Part shown: positions 18,408 through 26,639 of the stretch, piece by piece
How positions within the stretch are numbered: position 1 is the first letter of the stretch
Layout of the letters: each line of letters begins with the position of its first letter
From: Desertivirga arenae
GTDB lineage: Bacteria > Bacteroidota > Bacteroidia > Sphingobacteriales > Sphingobacteriaceae
Length of the DNA: 64,000 bases
NCBI RefSeq assembly: GCF_017355785.1
Contig: NZ_JAFEWE010000002.1
Location: forward strand, 236,618-300,617
Reading direction: 5' to 3'
Program-made: the position numbers and the translations under genes
Notes under the pieces: generated by a model
What the model was told of the DNA's origin: nothing
Database searches by the model: none
What the model saw: only the letters and a program-made list of their open reading frames with translations

Positions 18408-18427
18408 AATTTCAACTAATTGAAATT
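18408..18427. promoter_or_regulatory. 20-bp inverted repeat between the GntR-type regulator and PAP2 gene
   Basis: AATTTCAA and TTGAAATT are perfect inverted 8-mers around a 4-base centre. The site lies in the 247-base divergent intergenic region, 73 bases before the PAP2 ATG. It may be an operator; a stem-loop in AT-rich DNA is the alternative. Confidence 0.35.
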
Positions 18428-18499
18428 CAGAGTTTAGAAAATTAAAAATTACCTCTTAACAAGAAGCTTTTCTTTTTGATAAGATCATTTCAACCCGTG

Positions 18500-19333
18500 A
18501 TGAAACAGTTTATTTGCATGGCGATGTTATTTATTGCCCCTCTATTATCGAACGCCCAGATGTCTTACGAAATGGCAGACTCGGTTGCACTTGAAGAAAC
18601 TTTAGATCTTCTGCCTGCAAATAGTAATAACACCCCTTTTTCCCCATTATCAAAAAAACCTGGTTTTATTAGCCGCTCTGCTCAATATCTTGTACCCGCA
18701 GCAATGTTTGGATTTGGAATGGTTGCAAAGAGCAGTCCTGCTCTACAGTCATTCGATCTAAAGATCAGGAGCGAGGTATTGGCAGAAGAAAACCGCCCAA
18801 TTAGTCGCAAGCTTGAAGATAAGCTTCAATACGTTCCGGCATATTCAGTGTTTGCATTAAATGCACTTGGCCTGAAAAGCGAAAATAAATTCATTGACCG
18901 GCTTGCTTTATATGCAATTTCAAATACCATTATGAGTAAAACTGTTCACAAGTTAAAGACAGCAAGTGGCAGACTACGCCCTGATGGATCAAATAATCGC
19001 TCTTTTCCTAGTGGACATACAGCAACTGCTTTTTCGACAGCCGAGTTCATGAGGCTGGAATATAAGGATGCTTCGCCTATTTACGGTATTGCCGCTTATA
19101 CAATTGCTGCAACTACCGGAGCACTGCGTCTTTACCACAATGTACACTGGTTTAGTGATGTTGTTGCGGGTGCTGGAATTGGAATTCTTTCTACAGATCT
19201 CACCTATTTTGTTTACCCGAAGGTTAAAAAGTTTGTAAGCAGTAGCATAGGTTTTAAACCGAAGAACCTTCACATTAGTCCGACTTATCAGTCAGGCACA
19301 GCTGGTTTGGCAATAGTCTACAACCCAAAATAG
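18500..19333 (+). CDS. PAP2 superfamily phosphatase
   Basis: The ATG at 18500 is preferred over a TTG at 18476; it gives a 277-residue protein with a normal signal peptide (MKQFICMAMLFIAPLLSNAQ). The three PAP2 phosphatase motifs are present: KLKTASGRLRP, SFPSGHTATAFS and RLYHNVHWFSDVVAG, which carry the catalytic histidines. Such enzymes remove phosphate from lipid phosphates such as undecaprenyl diphosphate or phosphatidate at the periplasmic face. The protein is predicted to be exported or membrane-associated. Confidence 0.88.
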   Translation: MKQFICMAMLFIAPLLSNAQMSYEMADSVALEETLDLLPANSNNTPFSPLSKKPGFISRSAQYLVPAAMFGFGMVAKSSPALQSFDLKIRSEVLAEENRPISRKLEDKLQYVPAYSVFALNALGLKSENKFIDRLALYAISNTIMSKTVHKLKTASGRLRPDGSNNRSFPSGHTATAFSTAEFMRLEYKDASPIYGIAAYTIAATTGALRLYHNVHWFSDVVAGAGIGILSTDLTYFVYPKVKKFVSSSIGFKPKNLHISPTYQSGTAGLAIVYNPK

Positions 19334-19345
19334 CAACAAAATGCT

Positions 19346-19373
19346 TTGGTTTCTGCCTGAGCTAGTACTTTTG
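19346..19373 (+). promoter_or_regulatory. Candidate promoter giving a leaderless HAD hydrolase mRNA
   Basis: TACTTTTG (19366-19373) matches TAnnTTTG exactly, with TTG at 19346-19348. The ATG at 19378 is only four bases after the -7 element, so the transcript would start at or very near the start codon. Confidence 0.5.
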
Positions 19374-19377
19374 CTGC

Positions 19378-20010
19378 ATGCAAAAGATCAGGAATATCAT
19401 CTTCGACTATGGGAATGTTATATTTGACATTGATTTCGAAAGGACACAACACTCGTTTACAGAAATTGGAATAAGGAATGTTGAGCTATTTTTCGCTCAT
19501 ACCGGGCATGACCCGATCTTCAATGAGTTTGAAAAAGGCAATATCTCATCAGCTGAGTTCAGAGACGGAATAAGAAGGATTACTGGCAAACCTGATTTGA
19601 CAGATCTTCAGATTGACAGTGCATGGAACTCTCTGCTGATTGGCATCCCTCCTGTTAATCATGAAATCCTGCTTAAAGCCAAAGACAAGTACCGTACGTT
19701 TTTATTAAGCAATATTAATGAGATCCATTTAGATTATATTAACAAGTATCTGAAGATGGAATACCATATAGATACGAATGACGTCTTTTTCGAAAAGGTT
19801 TACTATTCCTATCTTGTACGCCTGAGAAAACCAGACCGTGAGATCTTTGAACTTGTGACGCGTGACAGTGATATTCTTCCAGAAGAAACACTATATATTG
19901 ATGATAGTCCCCAACACTTGAAAACCGCAAGCGAAATGGGGTTTAAAACGTATCTGATGACTAAGGAGGATACCTTGGAGAAATATATGTACCGTGAAGG
20001 ACTTTTATAA
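19378..20010 (+). CDS. HAD family hydrolase
   Basis: This 210-residue protein carries HAD motif I as IIFDYGNVIFDID, with the nucleophile Asp at about residue 10. Motif II is LLSNINE near 104-110, a lysine segment is RLRKPDREIF near 149, and motif IV is TLYIDDSPQHL near 171. Loss of the usual second motif I aspartate to Asn (DYGN) is shared with YihX-like sugar-phosphatase relatives. The substrate cannot be predicted. It is cytoplasmic and followed by a small gene 52 bases downstream. Confidence 0.88.
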   Translation: MQKIRNIIFDYGNVIFDIDFERTQHSFTEIGIRNVELFFAHTGHDPIFNEFEKGNISSAEFRDGIRRITGKPDLTDLQIDSAWNSLLIGIPPVNHEILLKAKDKYRTFLLSNINEIHLDYINKYLKMEYHIDTNDVFFEKVYYSYLVRLRKPDREIFELVTRDSDILPEETLYIDDSPQHLKTASEMGFKTYLMTKEDTLEKYMYREGLL

Positions 20011-20062
20011 AACTCTGAATGCGACAGTTAAACAAAAGCTAAAAAGTGGTTGTTAATCAGGT

Positions 20063-20368
20063 ATGGAGAATTATCAAACAGTAAGCGAAGCACTGGCTGG
20101 ACTAAAAACCCGCGGCTTCAATTTGGATTTTAACCTGGCTAACGGAGTGCTGCATAGCAGTTCTGAAAATATAAACTTGCAACCCGAAGATTTCACCATC
20201 ACAGAACTGTATAGGTTCGAAGGAATGTCAGATCCTGGGGATAATTCCGTTGTTTACGGTATTGAATCAGAAAAATATCATGTTAAAGGAGTATTTGTAA
20301 ACGGATACGGTGTTTATTCTGATGACATATCCGAGGAATTACTTAAAAAATTGAATACTCCTGGCTAG
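20063..20368 (+). CDS. Conserved small hypothetical protein
   Basis: This 101-residue soluble protein reads YQTVSEALAGLKTRGFNLDFNL at the N-terminus and ends in acidic and lysine-rich residues. It resembles a short Bacteroidota family often labelled phosphoribosylpyrophosphate synthetase in databases, although it is far too short for that enzyme and has none of its motifs. Function unknown. It lies in the same direction as the HAD gene. Confidence 0.7.
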   Translation: MENYQTVSEALAGLKTRGFNLDFNLANGVLHSSSENINLQPEDFTITELYRFEGMSDPGDNSVVYGIESEKYHVKGVFVNGYGVYSDDISEELLKKLNTPG

Positions 20369-20378
20369 TAAGATTGTA

Positions 20379-20422
20379 GTTGGAGGGTTATGATTTTCTA
20401 TTCTAAGAGATAACCTTCCAAC
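20379..20422. repeat. Long inverted repeat between convergent genes
   Basis: GTTGGAGGGTTAT (20379-20391) and ATAACCTTCCAAC (20410-20422) pair over 13 positions with one G-T wobble, around an 18-base loop. There is no T run on either side. It may act as a bidirectional end for the small hypothetical gene and the proline dehydrogenase gene. Confidence 0.5.
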
Positions 20423-20471
20423 TGCTTTATGAAGATCAATTTTATTTCAGTTAAAGAAAACATCGCTTGTA

Positions 20472-21635
20472 TTAAATCCCTCTACGTTTTTTCTCTTTTG
20501 AGAGCAGGGTAAGCTCCCTTCCCATCTGGCCTGTTATTGCTTTGTTTTCCTCTGCCCTTCTGAATAAATAAGGAAGAACTGATTTCACCGGGCCGTAAGG
20601 AACATACTTTACTACATTATATCCATGAAAGGCTAAATTAAAACTTAGGTTATCACTCATTCCAAGCAATTGCGCAAAATAGATATTGGGATGGTCTTCA
20701 GGTAAGTTATGCTTTTTCATTAGCTCAGTAAGGATCATGCAGCTAGCCTCATTATGGGTTCCGGCAATAAAGGCAAGGTCTTTCAAATTTTCTACACAGA
20801 AAACCAGTGCTTCATTAAATGCTTTATCAGTATCCTCTTTAGTATTATAAATTGGAGAAGGAAGTTTTTCCCTTTCAGCCCGGGCGCGCTCTTTTTCCAA
20901 ATAGGCTCCACGAACCAATTTTGCCCCCAAAATAAATCCTTCACGCTCGGCAAGGAATAGGTCAGACTGCAAACTGGCCAACTTGTTGTTCCGGTATAAC
21001 TGATACGTATTGTAAACAATTGCCTGGTCGCGGTTGTACAATCGCATCATATCTAAAGCTATTGCATCCGCGCCTTTCTGAATCCATGACTCTTCTGCAT
21101 CAAACATTACAGGTACTTCTAAATCATAAGCTGTTTTGCAGATATTGTTTATGCGGCCTTTAGCCTTGAAATATTCTACCTGCTCAGCATTAGAAAGAGG
21201 TTTTCCGGAACTTACTTTTTCCAGAAGTTTAAAACGAACAACCCCACTAGGCTTAAAAACTGCAAAAGGAATGCGACGGTCATTTTTAGCGTGACGAATA
21301 GTTTTAATGATCTCATCAGCAGTAAAGCTATAGCTGTTTTCGCCAATGGCACCCTCTACAGAATAATCAAGGATAGCTCCTACATAGCCTTTATCCAATT
21401 GCCTAATGCTCTCCTCACACTCCTCTATAGTTTCGCCACCACAGAACTGCTTATAAAGTGTTTTTTTCACCAATGAGGTAATGGGTAGACCCAGCCTTAA
21501 AGCCGGCTCGATCAGACGGGGAGCTAAGTTTGCCAGGATTCCATTGTTCATCAACTTGAACAAGCGGTAAGCCTGCTTCAGTTCACCATCACCCTTTTGC
21601 CTGAAAGCAATTTCAGTATTTTCAAAATTTAACAA
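20472..21635 (-). CDS. Proline dehydrogenase
   Basis: This 387-residue flavoenzyme oxidises proline to pyrroline-5-carboxylate. The barrel segments FDAEESW, RGAYLEKERARA, GTHNEAS and the C-terminal YGPVKSVLPYLFRRAEEN carry the substrate- and FAD-binding residues of the PRODH family. The start is the TTG at 21635: a stop codon lies two codons upstream, the family homology begins at once (LNFENTEIAF), and the next ATG is 28 codons in. It is a monofunctional form without the P5C dehydrogenase domain. Confidence 0.9.
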   Translation of the reverse strand: MLNFENTEIAFRQKGDGELKQAYRLFKLMNNGILANLAPRLIEPALRLGLPITSLVKKTLYKQFCGGETIEECEESIRQLDKGYVGAILDYSVEGAIGENSYSFTADEIIKTIRHAKNDRRIPFAVFKPSGVVRFKLLEKVSSGKPLSNAEQVEYFKAKGRINNICKTAYDLEVPVMFDAEESWIQKGADAIALDMMRLYNRDQAIVYNTYQLYRNNKLASLQSDLFLAEREGFILGAKLVRGAYLEKERARAEREKLPSPIYNTKEDTDKAFNEALVFCVENLKDLAFIAGTHNEASCMILTELMKKHNLPEDHPNIYFAQLLGMSDNLSFNLAFHGYNVVKYVPYGPVKSVLPYLFRRAEENKAITGQMGRELTLLSKEKKRRGI

Positions 21636-21748
21636 AGCCTATTAATTGAGAAATCAAATGTAAAAATTAACATTGCATTCAAATAATCCCGAAGCGATCT
21701 ATCGTGTAAGGGGATCGTAAATAAAACATCAAACTGCTAAATTCTTCT

Positions 21749-21756
21749 TAAGTTTG
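21749..21756 (+). promoter_or_regulatory. -7 element next to the S4 gene start (possible leaderless mRNA)
   Basis: TAAGTTTG matches TAnnTTTG exactly and ends five bases before the ATG at 21761. No clear TTG is seen at the -33 position. Initiation here would give a leaderless or nearly leaderless message. Confidence 0.4.
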
Positions 21757-21760
21757 CACT

Positions 21761-21967
21761 ATGATAGAGTTTAAACTTGAAGGCGAATTTATCCCTTTAA
21801 TTCAAATGCTAAAAGCAACCAATTTAGTACAAACCGGGGGTGAAGCGCAGATTGTAGTGAGCGAAGGGCTGGTGAAATATAACGGCGAAGTTGATACAAG
21901 AAAACGTCTGAAAGTTAAACGCGGAGATGTGGTTGAGTTTGAAAACAATAAAATCATTGTAAAATAA
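21761..21967 (+). CDS. S4 domain RNA-binding protein (YbcJ-like)
   Basis: This 68-residue protein is a single S4 domain: LIQMLKATNLVQTGGEA, VSEGLVKYNGEVDTRKRLKVKRGDVV. Such short proteins bind structured RNA and are linked to ribosome or tRNA work, but the exact partner is unknown. Its stop codon is one base before the aroB start, so the two are cotranscribed and probably translationally coupled. Confidence 0.88.
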   Translation: MIEFKLEGEFIPLIQMLKATNLVQTGGEAQIVVSEGLVKYNGEVDTRKRLKVKRGDVVEFENNKIIVK

Positions 21968-21968
21968 T

Positions 21969-23033
21969 ATGCTTCCAATACCAAGTAACGGTTATTCCGT
22001 TTTCTTCGACACTGACCTTAAAGAGCTTAAAAACCTGCTTCAGAGTTCCAATTATACTAAGATATTTTTTCTTACTGATACTAATACATCCGAACACTGC
22101 CTTCCGGTGATTCAAAAATATATTCCTGAGTTGGATACTTACGATATTATTGAGGTAGATCCTGGAGAGGAAAATAAGAATATTGACTATTGTATCGGTG
22201 TATGGCAGAACCTTCTTGATTTTGGAGCAGACAGGAATAGTCTAATGATCAATCTAGGAGGAGGTGTTATCACCGATATGGGAGGTTTCGCGGCATCTAC
22301 GTTTAAACGGGGTATAGATTTCATTCAAATTCCGACTACCTTACTTTCGCAGGTTGATGCCTCTGTAGGAGGAAAGACGGGAATAGATCTGGGAAGTGTT
22401 AAAAATATTGTAGGTACATTTGCCCAGCCCAAGGCTGTTTTTATTTCTGCAGAATTCCTTAAGACCCTTGACAAACGTCAACTTGTCTCAGGCTTTGCTG
22501 AAGTGGTTAAACATGGTTTTATTGCAGATAAAGATTACCTGGCCCAATTAAAGGAAATTAGCCCTGAAAGTATTACTCCAGAGTTAGTTTATCATTCCAT
22601 TGAGATTAAGAACCATGTTGTAACCACTGATCCCTTTGAAAAAGGCCTGCGCAAAACTTTAAACTTCGGACACACCATTGGTCATGCCATAGAAAGCTAT
22701 TCCTTACAGCACGACAAAAACTCATTGCTTCACGGCGAGGCAATTGCCGCTGGTATGATCTGCGAAGCCTTTTTATCACACAAATACAACACTTTAAGTG
22801 AAAATGGCCTGAATGAGTTGATCACCATTATCAGGCCTATCTTCCCTGACTATTCTTTCAGCAAGGACACCTATCCGGAGATCCTTGAGTTTATGAAGAA
22901 CGATAAAAAGAATACCTCAGGAAACATTGGTTTTGCACTACTTAAAGAGCTTGGTAATTGTGACTATAATAATTACCTGACTGAAGATAAGATCATCGAA
23001 AGCCTCGATTTTTATAATGAGCTTATTGCTTAA
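21969..23033 (+). CDS. aroB: 3-dehydroquinate synthase
   Basis: This 354-residue enzyme converts DAHP to 3-dehydroquinate, the second step of the shikimate pathway. Visible are the NAD-binding region GGGVITDMGGFAASTFKRG, QIPTTLLSQVDASVGGKTGID, FAEVVKHG and the zinc-ligand histidines in LNFGHTIGHAIE and LLHGEAIAAGM. It stands apart from the other aromatic genes in the window (pheA, aroA, aroC near 47-51 kb), so it is not under the same attenuator. A terminator follows. Confidence 0.96.
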   Translation: MLPIPSNGYSVFFDTDLKELKNLLQSSNYTKIFFLTDTNTSEHCLPVIQKYIPELDTYDIIEVDPGEENKNIDYCIGVWQNLLDFGADRNSLMINLGGGVITDMGGFAASTFKRGIDFIQIPTTLLSQVDASVGGKTGIDLGSVKNIVGTFAQPKAVFISAEFLKTLDKRQLVSGFAEVVKHGFIADKDYLAQLKEISPESITPELVYHSIEIKNHVVTTDPFEKGLRKTLNFGHTIGHAIESYSLQHDKNSLLHGEAIAAGMICEAFLSHKYNTLSENGLNELITIIRPIFPDYSFSKDTYPEILEFMKNDKKNTSGNIGFALLKELGNCDYNNYLTEDKIIESLDFYNELIA

Positions 23034-23039
23034 GTATTA

Positions 23040-23076
23040 AAACCCTGTGGATTTCTTCTTACAGGGTTTCTTTTTT
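23040..23076 (+). terminator. Intrinsic terminator after aroB
   Basis: AAACCCTGT (23040-23048) and ACAGGGTTT (23061-23069) form a perfect 9-bp stem, followed by CTTTTTT. Confidence 0.85.
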
Positions 23077-23162
23077 CTACCTTCCTCAGCCTTATTCAAG
23101 CGTCCCCAGTTATTATTGTGGTATAGTTCCAAACTTAAAATTTTGCTACTTGTCTCTTACTT

Positions 23163-23693
23163 ATGGAGAATGATAATCAGAAACTTCCCCCTATGGCAAG
23201 TGTGGTAGAGCGAAATATAAAAGCTTTACTAGAAAGGGAAAAAAATGAGGAAGCAAAAGAAAGTTACCAGGATAAGATCGCGGATAAGATCACCAAATTT
23301 ACAGGGAGCATGCTTTTTGTGTACATTCACTTTCTTCTGATTGGGCTTTGGATACTTTGGAACGTAAATCTACTTGGGCTGAAGCCATTTGATCCATCGT
23401 TCGTAATTCTAGCGATGGCGGCTTCGGTAGAAGCAATCTTCCTTTCAACCTTTGTTCTTATATCTCAGAACAGGGCAGCCCGCCTTGCAGACAAAAGAGC
23501 TGAACTTGAATTGCAGGTGAATCTTCTTGCTGAACATGAAATTACAAAACTAATTGCAATGGTTTCTACGATAGCCCGGAAATTAGACATTCAGGACTTT
23601 GACCAAAAAGAGATAGAAGACCTGGCGAAGGACGTACATCCGGAGAAGGTACTGGATTTTATAGAAGGGTCTAAAAAAAACCAGGAAAAATAG
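23163..23693 (+). CDS. DUF1003 domain-containing membrane protein
   Basis: This 176-residue protein has two membrane helices (about 52-75 and 85-110) within the DUF1003 pattern: FVYIHFLLIGLWILWN, PFDPSFVILAMAASVEAIFLST and LISQNRAARLADKRAELELQVN. A soluble C-terminal tail follows. The family is widespread in bacteria, but its function is not known. It is followed 85 bases later by the cyanophycinase-like gene. Confidence 0.88.
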   Translation: MENDNQKLPPMASVVERNIKALLEREKNEEAKESYQDKIADKITKFTGSMLFVYIHFLLIGLWILWNVNLLGLKPFDPSFVILAMAASVEAIFLSTFVLISQNRAARLADKRAELELQVNLLAEHEITKLIAMVSTIARKLDIQDFDQKEIEDLAKDVHPEKVLDFIEGSKKNQEK

Positions 23694-23778
23694 TCTATAC
23701 GTATTTCTTTCGCCTCCCGTACATTTACGTGTATTCCCTACACTAACAAACAAATAAAATCCCGGACCCGTTCTTCTG

Positions 23779-24663
23779 ATGGAGGACAATATGAAGATCA
23801 AGCCGATAAATGAATGCCCGGTGCCGAAGGGCTTATTATTAGTAATAGGGGGAAAGGAGAATCGCGGAGAAGAGCCGGAAAAAGAAGTACAAAAAGACAA
23901 CCCGGAAAGACTAGAGATTTTAAAAACCTTTATCAAGCTGACAGGCAAAAATGCTCCCGTTATTGAAGTGATCAGTACGGCAAGCAGCCTGCCTGATGAG
24001 CTATTTAAGGAGTATAACAAAGCATTCACAGAACTTGGTGCCAAAGAAGTTAATCAGATACATCACGAAAACAGGGATAATGCTTTAAAAGAGTCGGAAA
24101 GCTGTATTGAACGAATTAAAAAAGCAGATGGCATTTTTTTCACTGGAGGCGACCAGCTAAAGCTTACCACAATCTATGGCGGCACCCCTCTCCTCTTTGA
24201 GCTTAAGATCCGCTACATACGAGATGGAGCACTTATTGCAGGAACGAGTGCTGGCGCAATGGCCCTTTCCACTCCTATGATCTACGCGGGAAACGAAGAT
24301 GTACAGCAAATAAGCGGGGAAATTAAAATAACTACAGGCCTGGAGTTCCTGAAAGATGTTTGTATTGACACTCATTTCGTAGACCGTGGTCGCTTTGTCA
24401 GAATGGCCCAGGTTATAGCTACTAACCCCGCCTGTGTAGGTCTGGGGATTGAAGAAGATACGGCATTGATAGTAAGAAATGGCTTGGAAGCGGAAGTAAT
24501 CGGAAGCGGAGTTGTGGTTGTAATTGACGGGCAGCAAATAAAGAGTTCTAATATCCTTAACCACGGGGAATATGCCTCTGTTTCTATTAAAGGTCTTCAA
24601 GTGGATTTACTTTCGCGCGGTGACAAATATGTCATTCCTCAAACAAATCCTCCTCACATTTAA
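23779..24663 (+). CDS. Cyanophycinase-like peptidase (family S51)
   Basis: This 294-residue protein has the S51 fold with the nucleophile serine in GTSAGAMALS, the preceding FFTGGDQLKL, and DTHFVDRGRF near residue 196. These are the cyanophycinase motifs; the enzyme cuts the beta-Asp-Arg bonds of cyanophycin. There is no signal peptide, so the form is cytosolic. No cyanophycin synthetase or isoaspartyl dipeptidase is adjacent, so the substrate may be imported dipeptide polymer or a different isopeptide. Confidence 0.85.
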   Translation: MEDNMKIKPINECPVPKGLLLVIGGKENRGEEPEKEVQKDNPERLEILKTFIKLTGKNAPVIEVISTASSLPDELFKEYNKAFTELGAKEVNQIHHENRDNALKESESCIERIKKADGIFFTGGDQLKLTTIYGGTPLLFELKIRYIRDGALIAGTSAGAMALSTPMIYAGNEDVQQISGEIKITTGLEFLKDVCIDTHFVDRGRFVRMAQVIATNPACVGLGIEEDTALIVRNGLEAEVIGSGVVVVIDGQQIKSSNILNHGEYASVSIKGLQVDLLSRGDKYVIPQTNPPHI

Positions 24664-24699
24664 TTTTTTTGGCATTATACATGCCAGCAAAGGTTTACT

Positions 24700-25380
24700 A
24701 TGGAAAAAAAAGACATTCAGGCTCTTGATTGGAATCGTATACTTCTTGGAGAAGCCCCGGCAGAGTTCCTGTTAGAAGTTCTCATCAGGTCAGCCATTAT
24801 CTATCTGGCGCTGCTTATTATTGTCCGGCTGCTGGGTAAAAGGATGAGCGGACAACTTACCCTATCAGAAACTGCTGTTATGGTAACCTTGGGAGCTATT
24901 ATTTCTTCCCCCATGCAAGATCCACAGAAAGGCATACTCGAGGGCATACTAGTACTCATTATTGCCTTACTCTTTTATAGAGGTTTCAATCTCTGGGGCT
25001 ATAATAGTTCAACTTTTGAAAAAATAAGTCAGGGGCATTCCAGCTTGCTGGTAAAGGATGGGAAGATTCATCTCGAGGGCTTGAATGAGACAAGACTAAC
25101 ACGGCAGGAACTGTTTGCACAATTGCGCCGACGCGACATCTATAACCTTGGAACAGTCAAAAGGGCTTATCTTGAAGGATGTGGTGTTATGAGTATTTTT
25201 AAGGAAGATAATGTAAAACCGGGTTTACCGCTACTTCCCGAAAAAGATCAGGAGCTGGGAGATTATTTACAAAAAGACCATTTGGTAGCATGCTTTAATT
25301 GTGGAAATACATCTATCCACGCTGATAATAATTGTGAAAATTGCGGCCAAAAGCAATGGACCGTAGCAGTGACCAAGTAA
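24700..25380 (+). CDS. DUF421/YetF-like membrane protein with C-terminal zinc ribbon, copy 1
   Basis: This 226-residue protein has three membrane helices near the N-terminus (LIRSAIIYLALLIIVRLLGKRM and two more). A soluble YetF domain follows (LLVKDGKIHLEGLNE, ELFAQLRRRDIYNLGTVKRAYLE). The C-terminal CFNCGNTS and CENCGQKQW form a four-cysteine ribbon. The DUF421 family is linked to spore and envelope stress in Bacillus, without a known reaction. The zinc-ribbon tail is not part of the usual domain. A paralogue with the same layout follows after 25 bases. Confidence 0.85.
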   Translation: MEKKDIQALDWNRILLGEAPAEFLLEVLIRSAIIYLALLIIVRLLGKRMSGQLTLSETAVMVTLGAIISSPMQDPQKGILEGILVLIIALLFYRGFNLWGYNSSTFEKISQGHSSLLVKDGKIHLEGLNETRLTRQELFAQLRRRDIYNLGTVKRAYLEGCGVMSIFKEDNVKPGLPLLPEKDQELGDYLQKDHLVACFNCGNTSIHADNNCENCGQKQWTVAVTK

Positions 25381-25405
25381 GCACATTTAAAAAAAGTATT
25401 TTCTT

Positions 25406-26095
25406 ATGGAACCATATCAAATCCATCTTGATGATTGGAGACGAATATTAATCGGGGAAGTCCCTGGAGGCTTTTTTATTGAGCTAATCATCCGAACACT
25501 ATTTATATATATCCTTCTAATGATTTCCATGCGATTAATGGGAAAAAGAATGGCCTCTCAACTGAGTAGAAATGAGCTTATAGCGATGGTGTCTTTGGCC
25601 GCTGCAATAGGGGTACCACTAATGACTCCAGAAAGAGGCCTTTTACCGTCTGTTGTGATTGCAGTTATTGTGGTGTCGGTACAATGGATTGTCACCTTAC
25701 TAAACGGCAAATCACAAAAGATTGAAGCCATCACTCAGGACAAACTATCGATCCTGGTTTCGGATGGGAAGATGGATCTGGCTAAAATGAAGAATAACAG
25801 GATCACCCGGGAGCGTTTGTTTGCTCAGCTCAGATCAAATTCGATAACAAGTCTTGGACAAGTTAAACGATTGTACCTGGAGGCAAGCGGCTCCTTTACT
25901 CTCGTAAAAGAGAAAGAGCCACAACCAGGTCTCTCTATCCTACCGCAGTATGATAGGGAATTTCAACAAATGCAAAAAACTGATGCATCAACAGCCGTGT
26001 GTAACGAATGCGGAAATCAAAGGACGATGCCAGGCAATACCGAAAGCCCATGTGAACGATGTGGTGAAATTCAATGGAAAGAGGCTTACTTTTAG
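25406..26095 (+). CDS. DUF421/YetF-like membrane protein with C-terminal zinc ribbon, copy 2
   Basis: This 229-residue paralogue of the preceding gene shares the N-terminal pattern (DDWRRILIGEVPGGFFIELIIR against LDWNRILLGEAPAEF). It also shares the three membrane helices, the soluble core (LVSDGKMDLAKMKNNRITRERLFAQLR) and a C-terminal ribbon of CNECGNQ and CERCGEIQW. The two copies have diverged strongly, so the duplication is old. Adjacent YetF-like proteins may form a hetero-oligomer. Confidence 0.85.
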   Translation: MEPYQIHLDDWRRILIGEVPGGFFIELIIRTLFIYILLMISMRLMGKRMASQLSRNELIAMVSLAAAIGVPLMTPERGLLPSVVIAVIVVSVQWIVTLLNGKSQKIEAITQDKLSILVSDGKMDLAKMKNNRITRERLFAQLRSNSITSLGQVKRLYLEASGSFTLVKEKEPQPGLSILPQYDREFQQMQKTDASTAVCNECGNQRTMPGNTESPCERCGEIQWKEAYF

Positions 26096-26193
26096 GTTTT
26101 TGACTCGAATAGAGAAATCTAAACCTTTGTATAACAAATAATAACAGCGCATTAAAACAATTTAATTTTTCTAGAGTTATAGTATTAAAACTA

Positions 26194-26412
26194 ATGATTA
26201 ACAACCAAAGCGATAAACCGGAGAAGTTTGAGCCGAAAGATTCCGTACGCAAAGAGATTAAGCATCCCCAGGATGATGAAGAAGCCGTATTGAAACCTGA
26301 GGATTTGGATTATAACAAAGAAGAAGCTAACTTTCAACCGCCTCCAGCAGAATCAAAAGAAACAAGTGAACAACCCGTGCAACCTGTTAAGGATGCACCA
26401 AAAGATATTTAA
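26194..26412 (+). CDS. Small disordered, charged hypothetical protein
   Basis: This 72-residue protein consists almost wholly of Lys, Glu, Asp, Pro and Gln. It has no hydrophobic core, signal peptide or cysteines, and is probably disordered in solution. It is followed by a strong terminator at 26457-26487, which supports it as a real last gene of a transcript. Nothing indicates its function; stress-related disordered proteins have similar composition. Confidence 0.55.
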   Translation: MINNQSDKPEKFEPKDSVRKEIKHPQDDEEAVLKPEDLDYNKEEANFQPPPAESKETSEQPVQPVKDAPKDI

Positions 26413-26456
26413 GATTTATCCTGCTCAACAGGATAGTTTTTCATAGGTAGATGTAG

Positions 26457-26487
26457 CGGTCGGGAGGTTCCCGACCGTTCGTTTTTT
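26457..26487 (+). terminator. Intrinsic terminator after the small disordered protein gene
   Basis: CGGTCGGGA (26457-26465) and TCCCGACCG (26469-26477) form a perfect 9-bp stem around three bases, with a T run at 26482-26487. Confidence 0.9.
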
Positions 26488-26576
26488 AAAGATCAATTTG
26501 TTCAATCCGCAATCGTTTTCTGCTATTTTTTACAAATGTGTAAATAGAACTGTTTAAAAACGAAAATTATCCAAAG

Positions 26577-26604
26577 AGAAATCTTCTCATTCATGAGAAT
26601 TTCT
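26577..26604. promoter_or_regulatory. Imperfect inverted repeat upstream of the first barrel gene
   Basis: AGAAAT-C-TTCTCAT (26577-26590) and ATGAGAATTTCT (26593-26604) are nearly complementary. The repeat abuts TTAACTTTAC, a weak -7-like element. It may be an operator or an mRNA hairpin. Confidence 0.3.
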
Positions 26605-26639
26605 TAACTTTACAAACATCTACTTTCAAGTCTACCACT

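Noticed and set aside
23583-24044. 153-codon minus-strand frame across DUF1003 and cyanophycinase genes
   Set aside because: It overlaps the ends of two well-supported genes in antisense and shows no motif.
24157-24600. 147-codon minus-strand frame within the cyanophycinase-like gene
   Set aside because: Antisense shadow of a gene with intact catalytic motifs.
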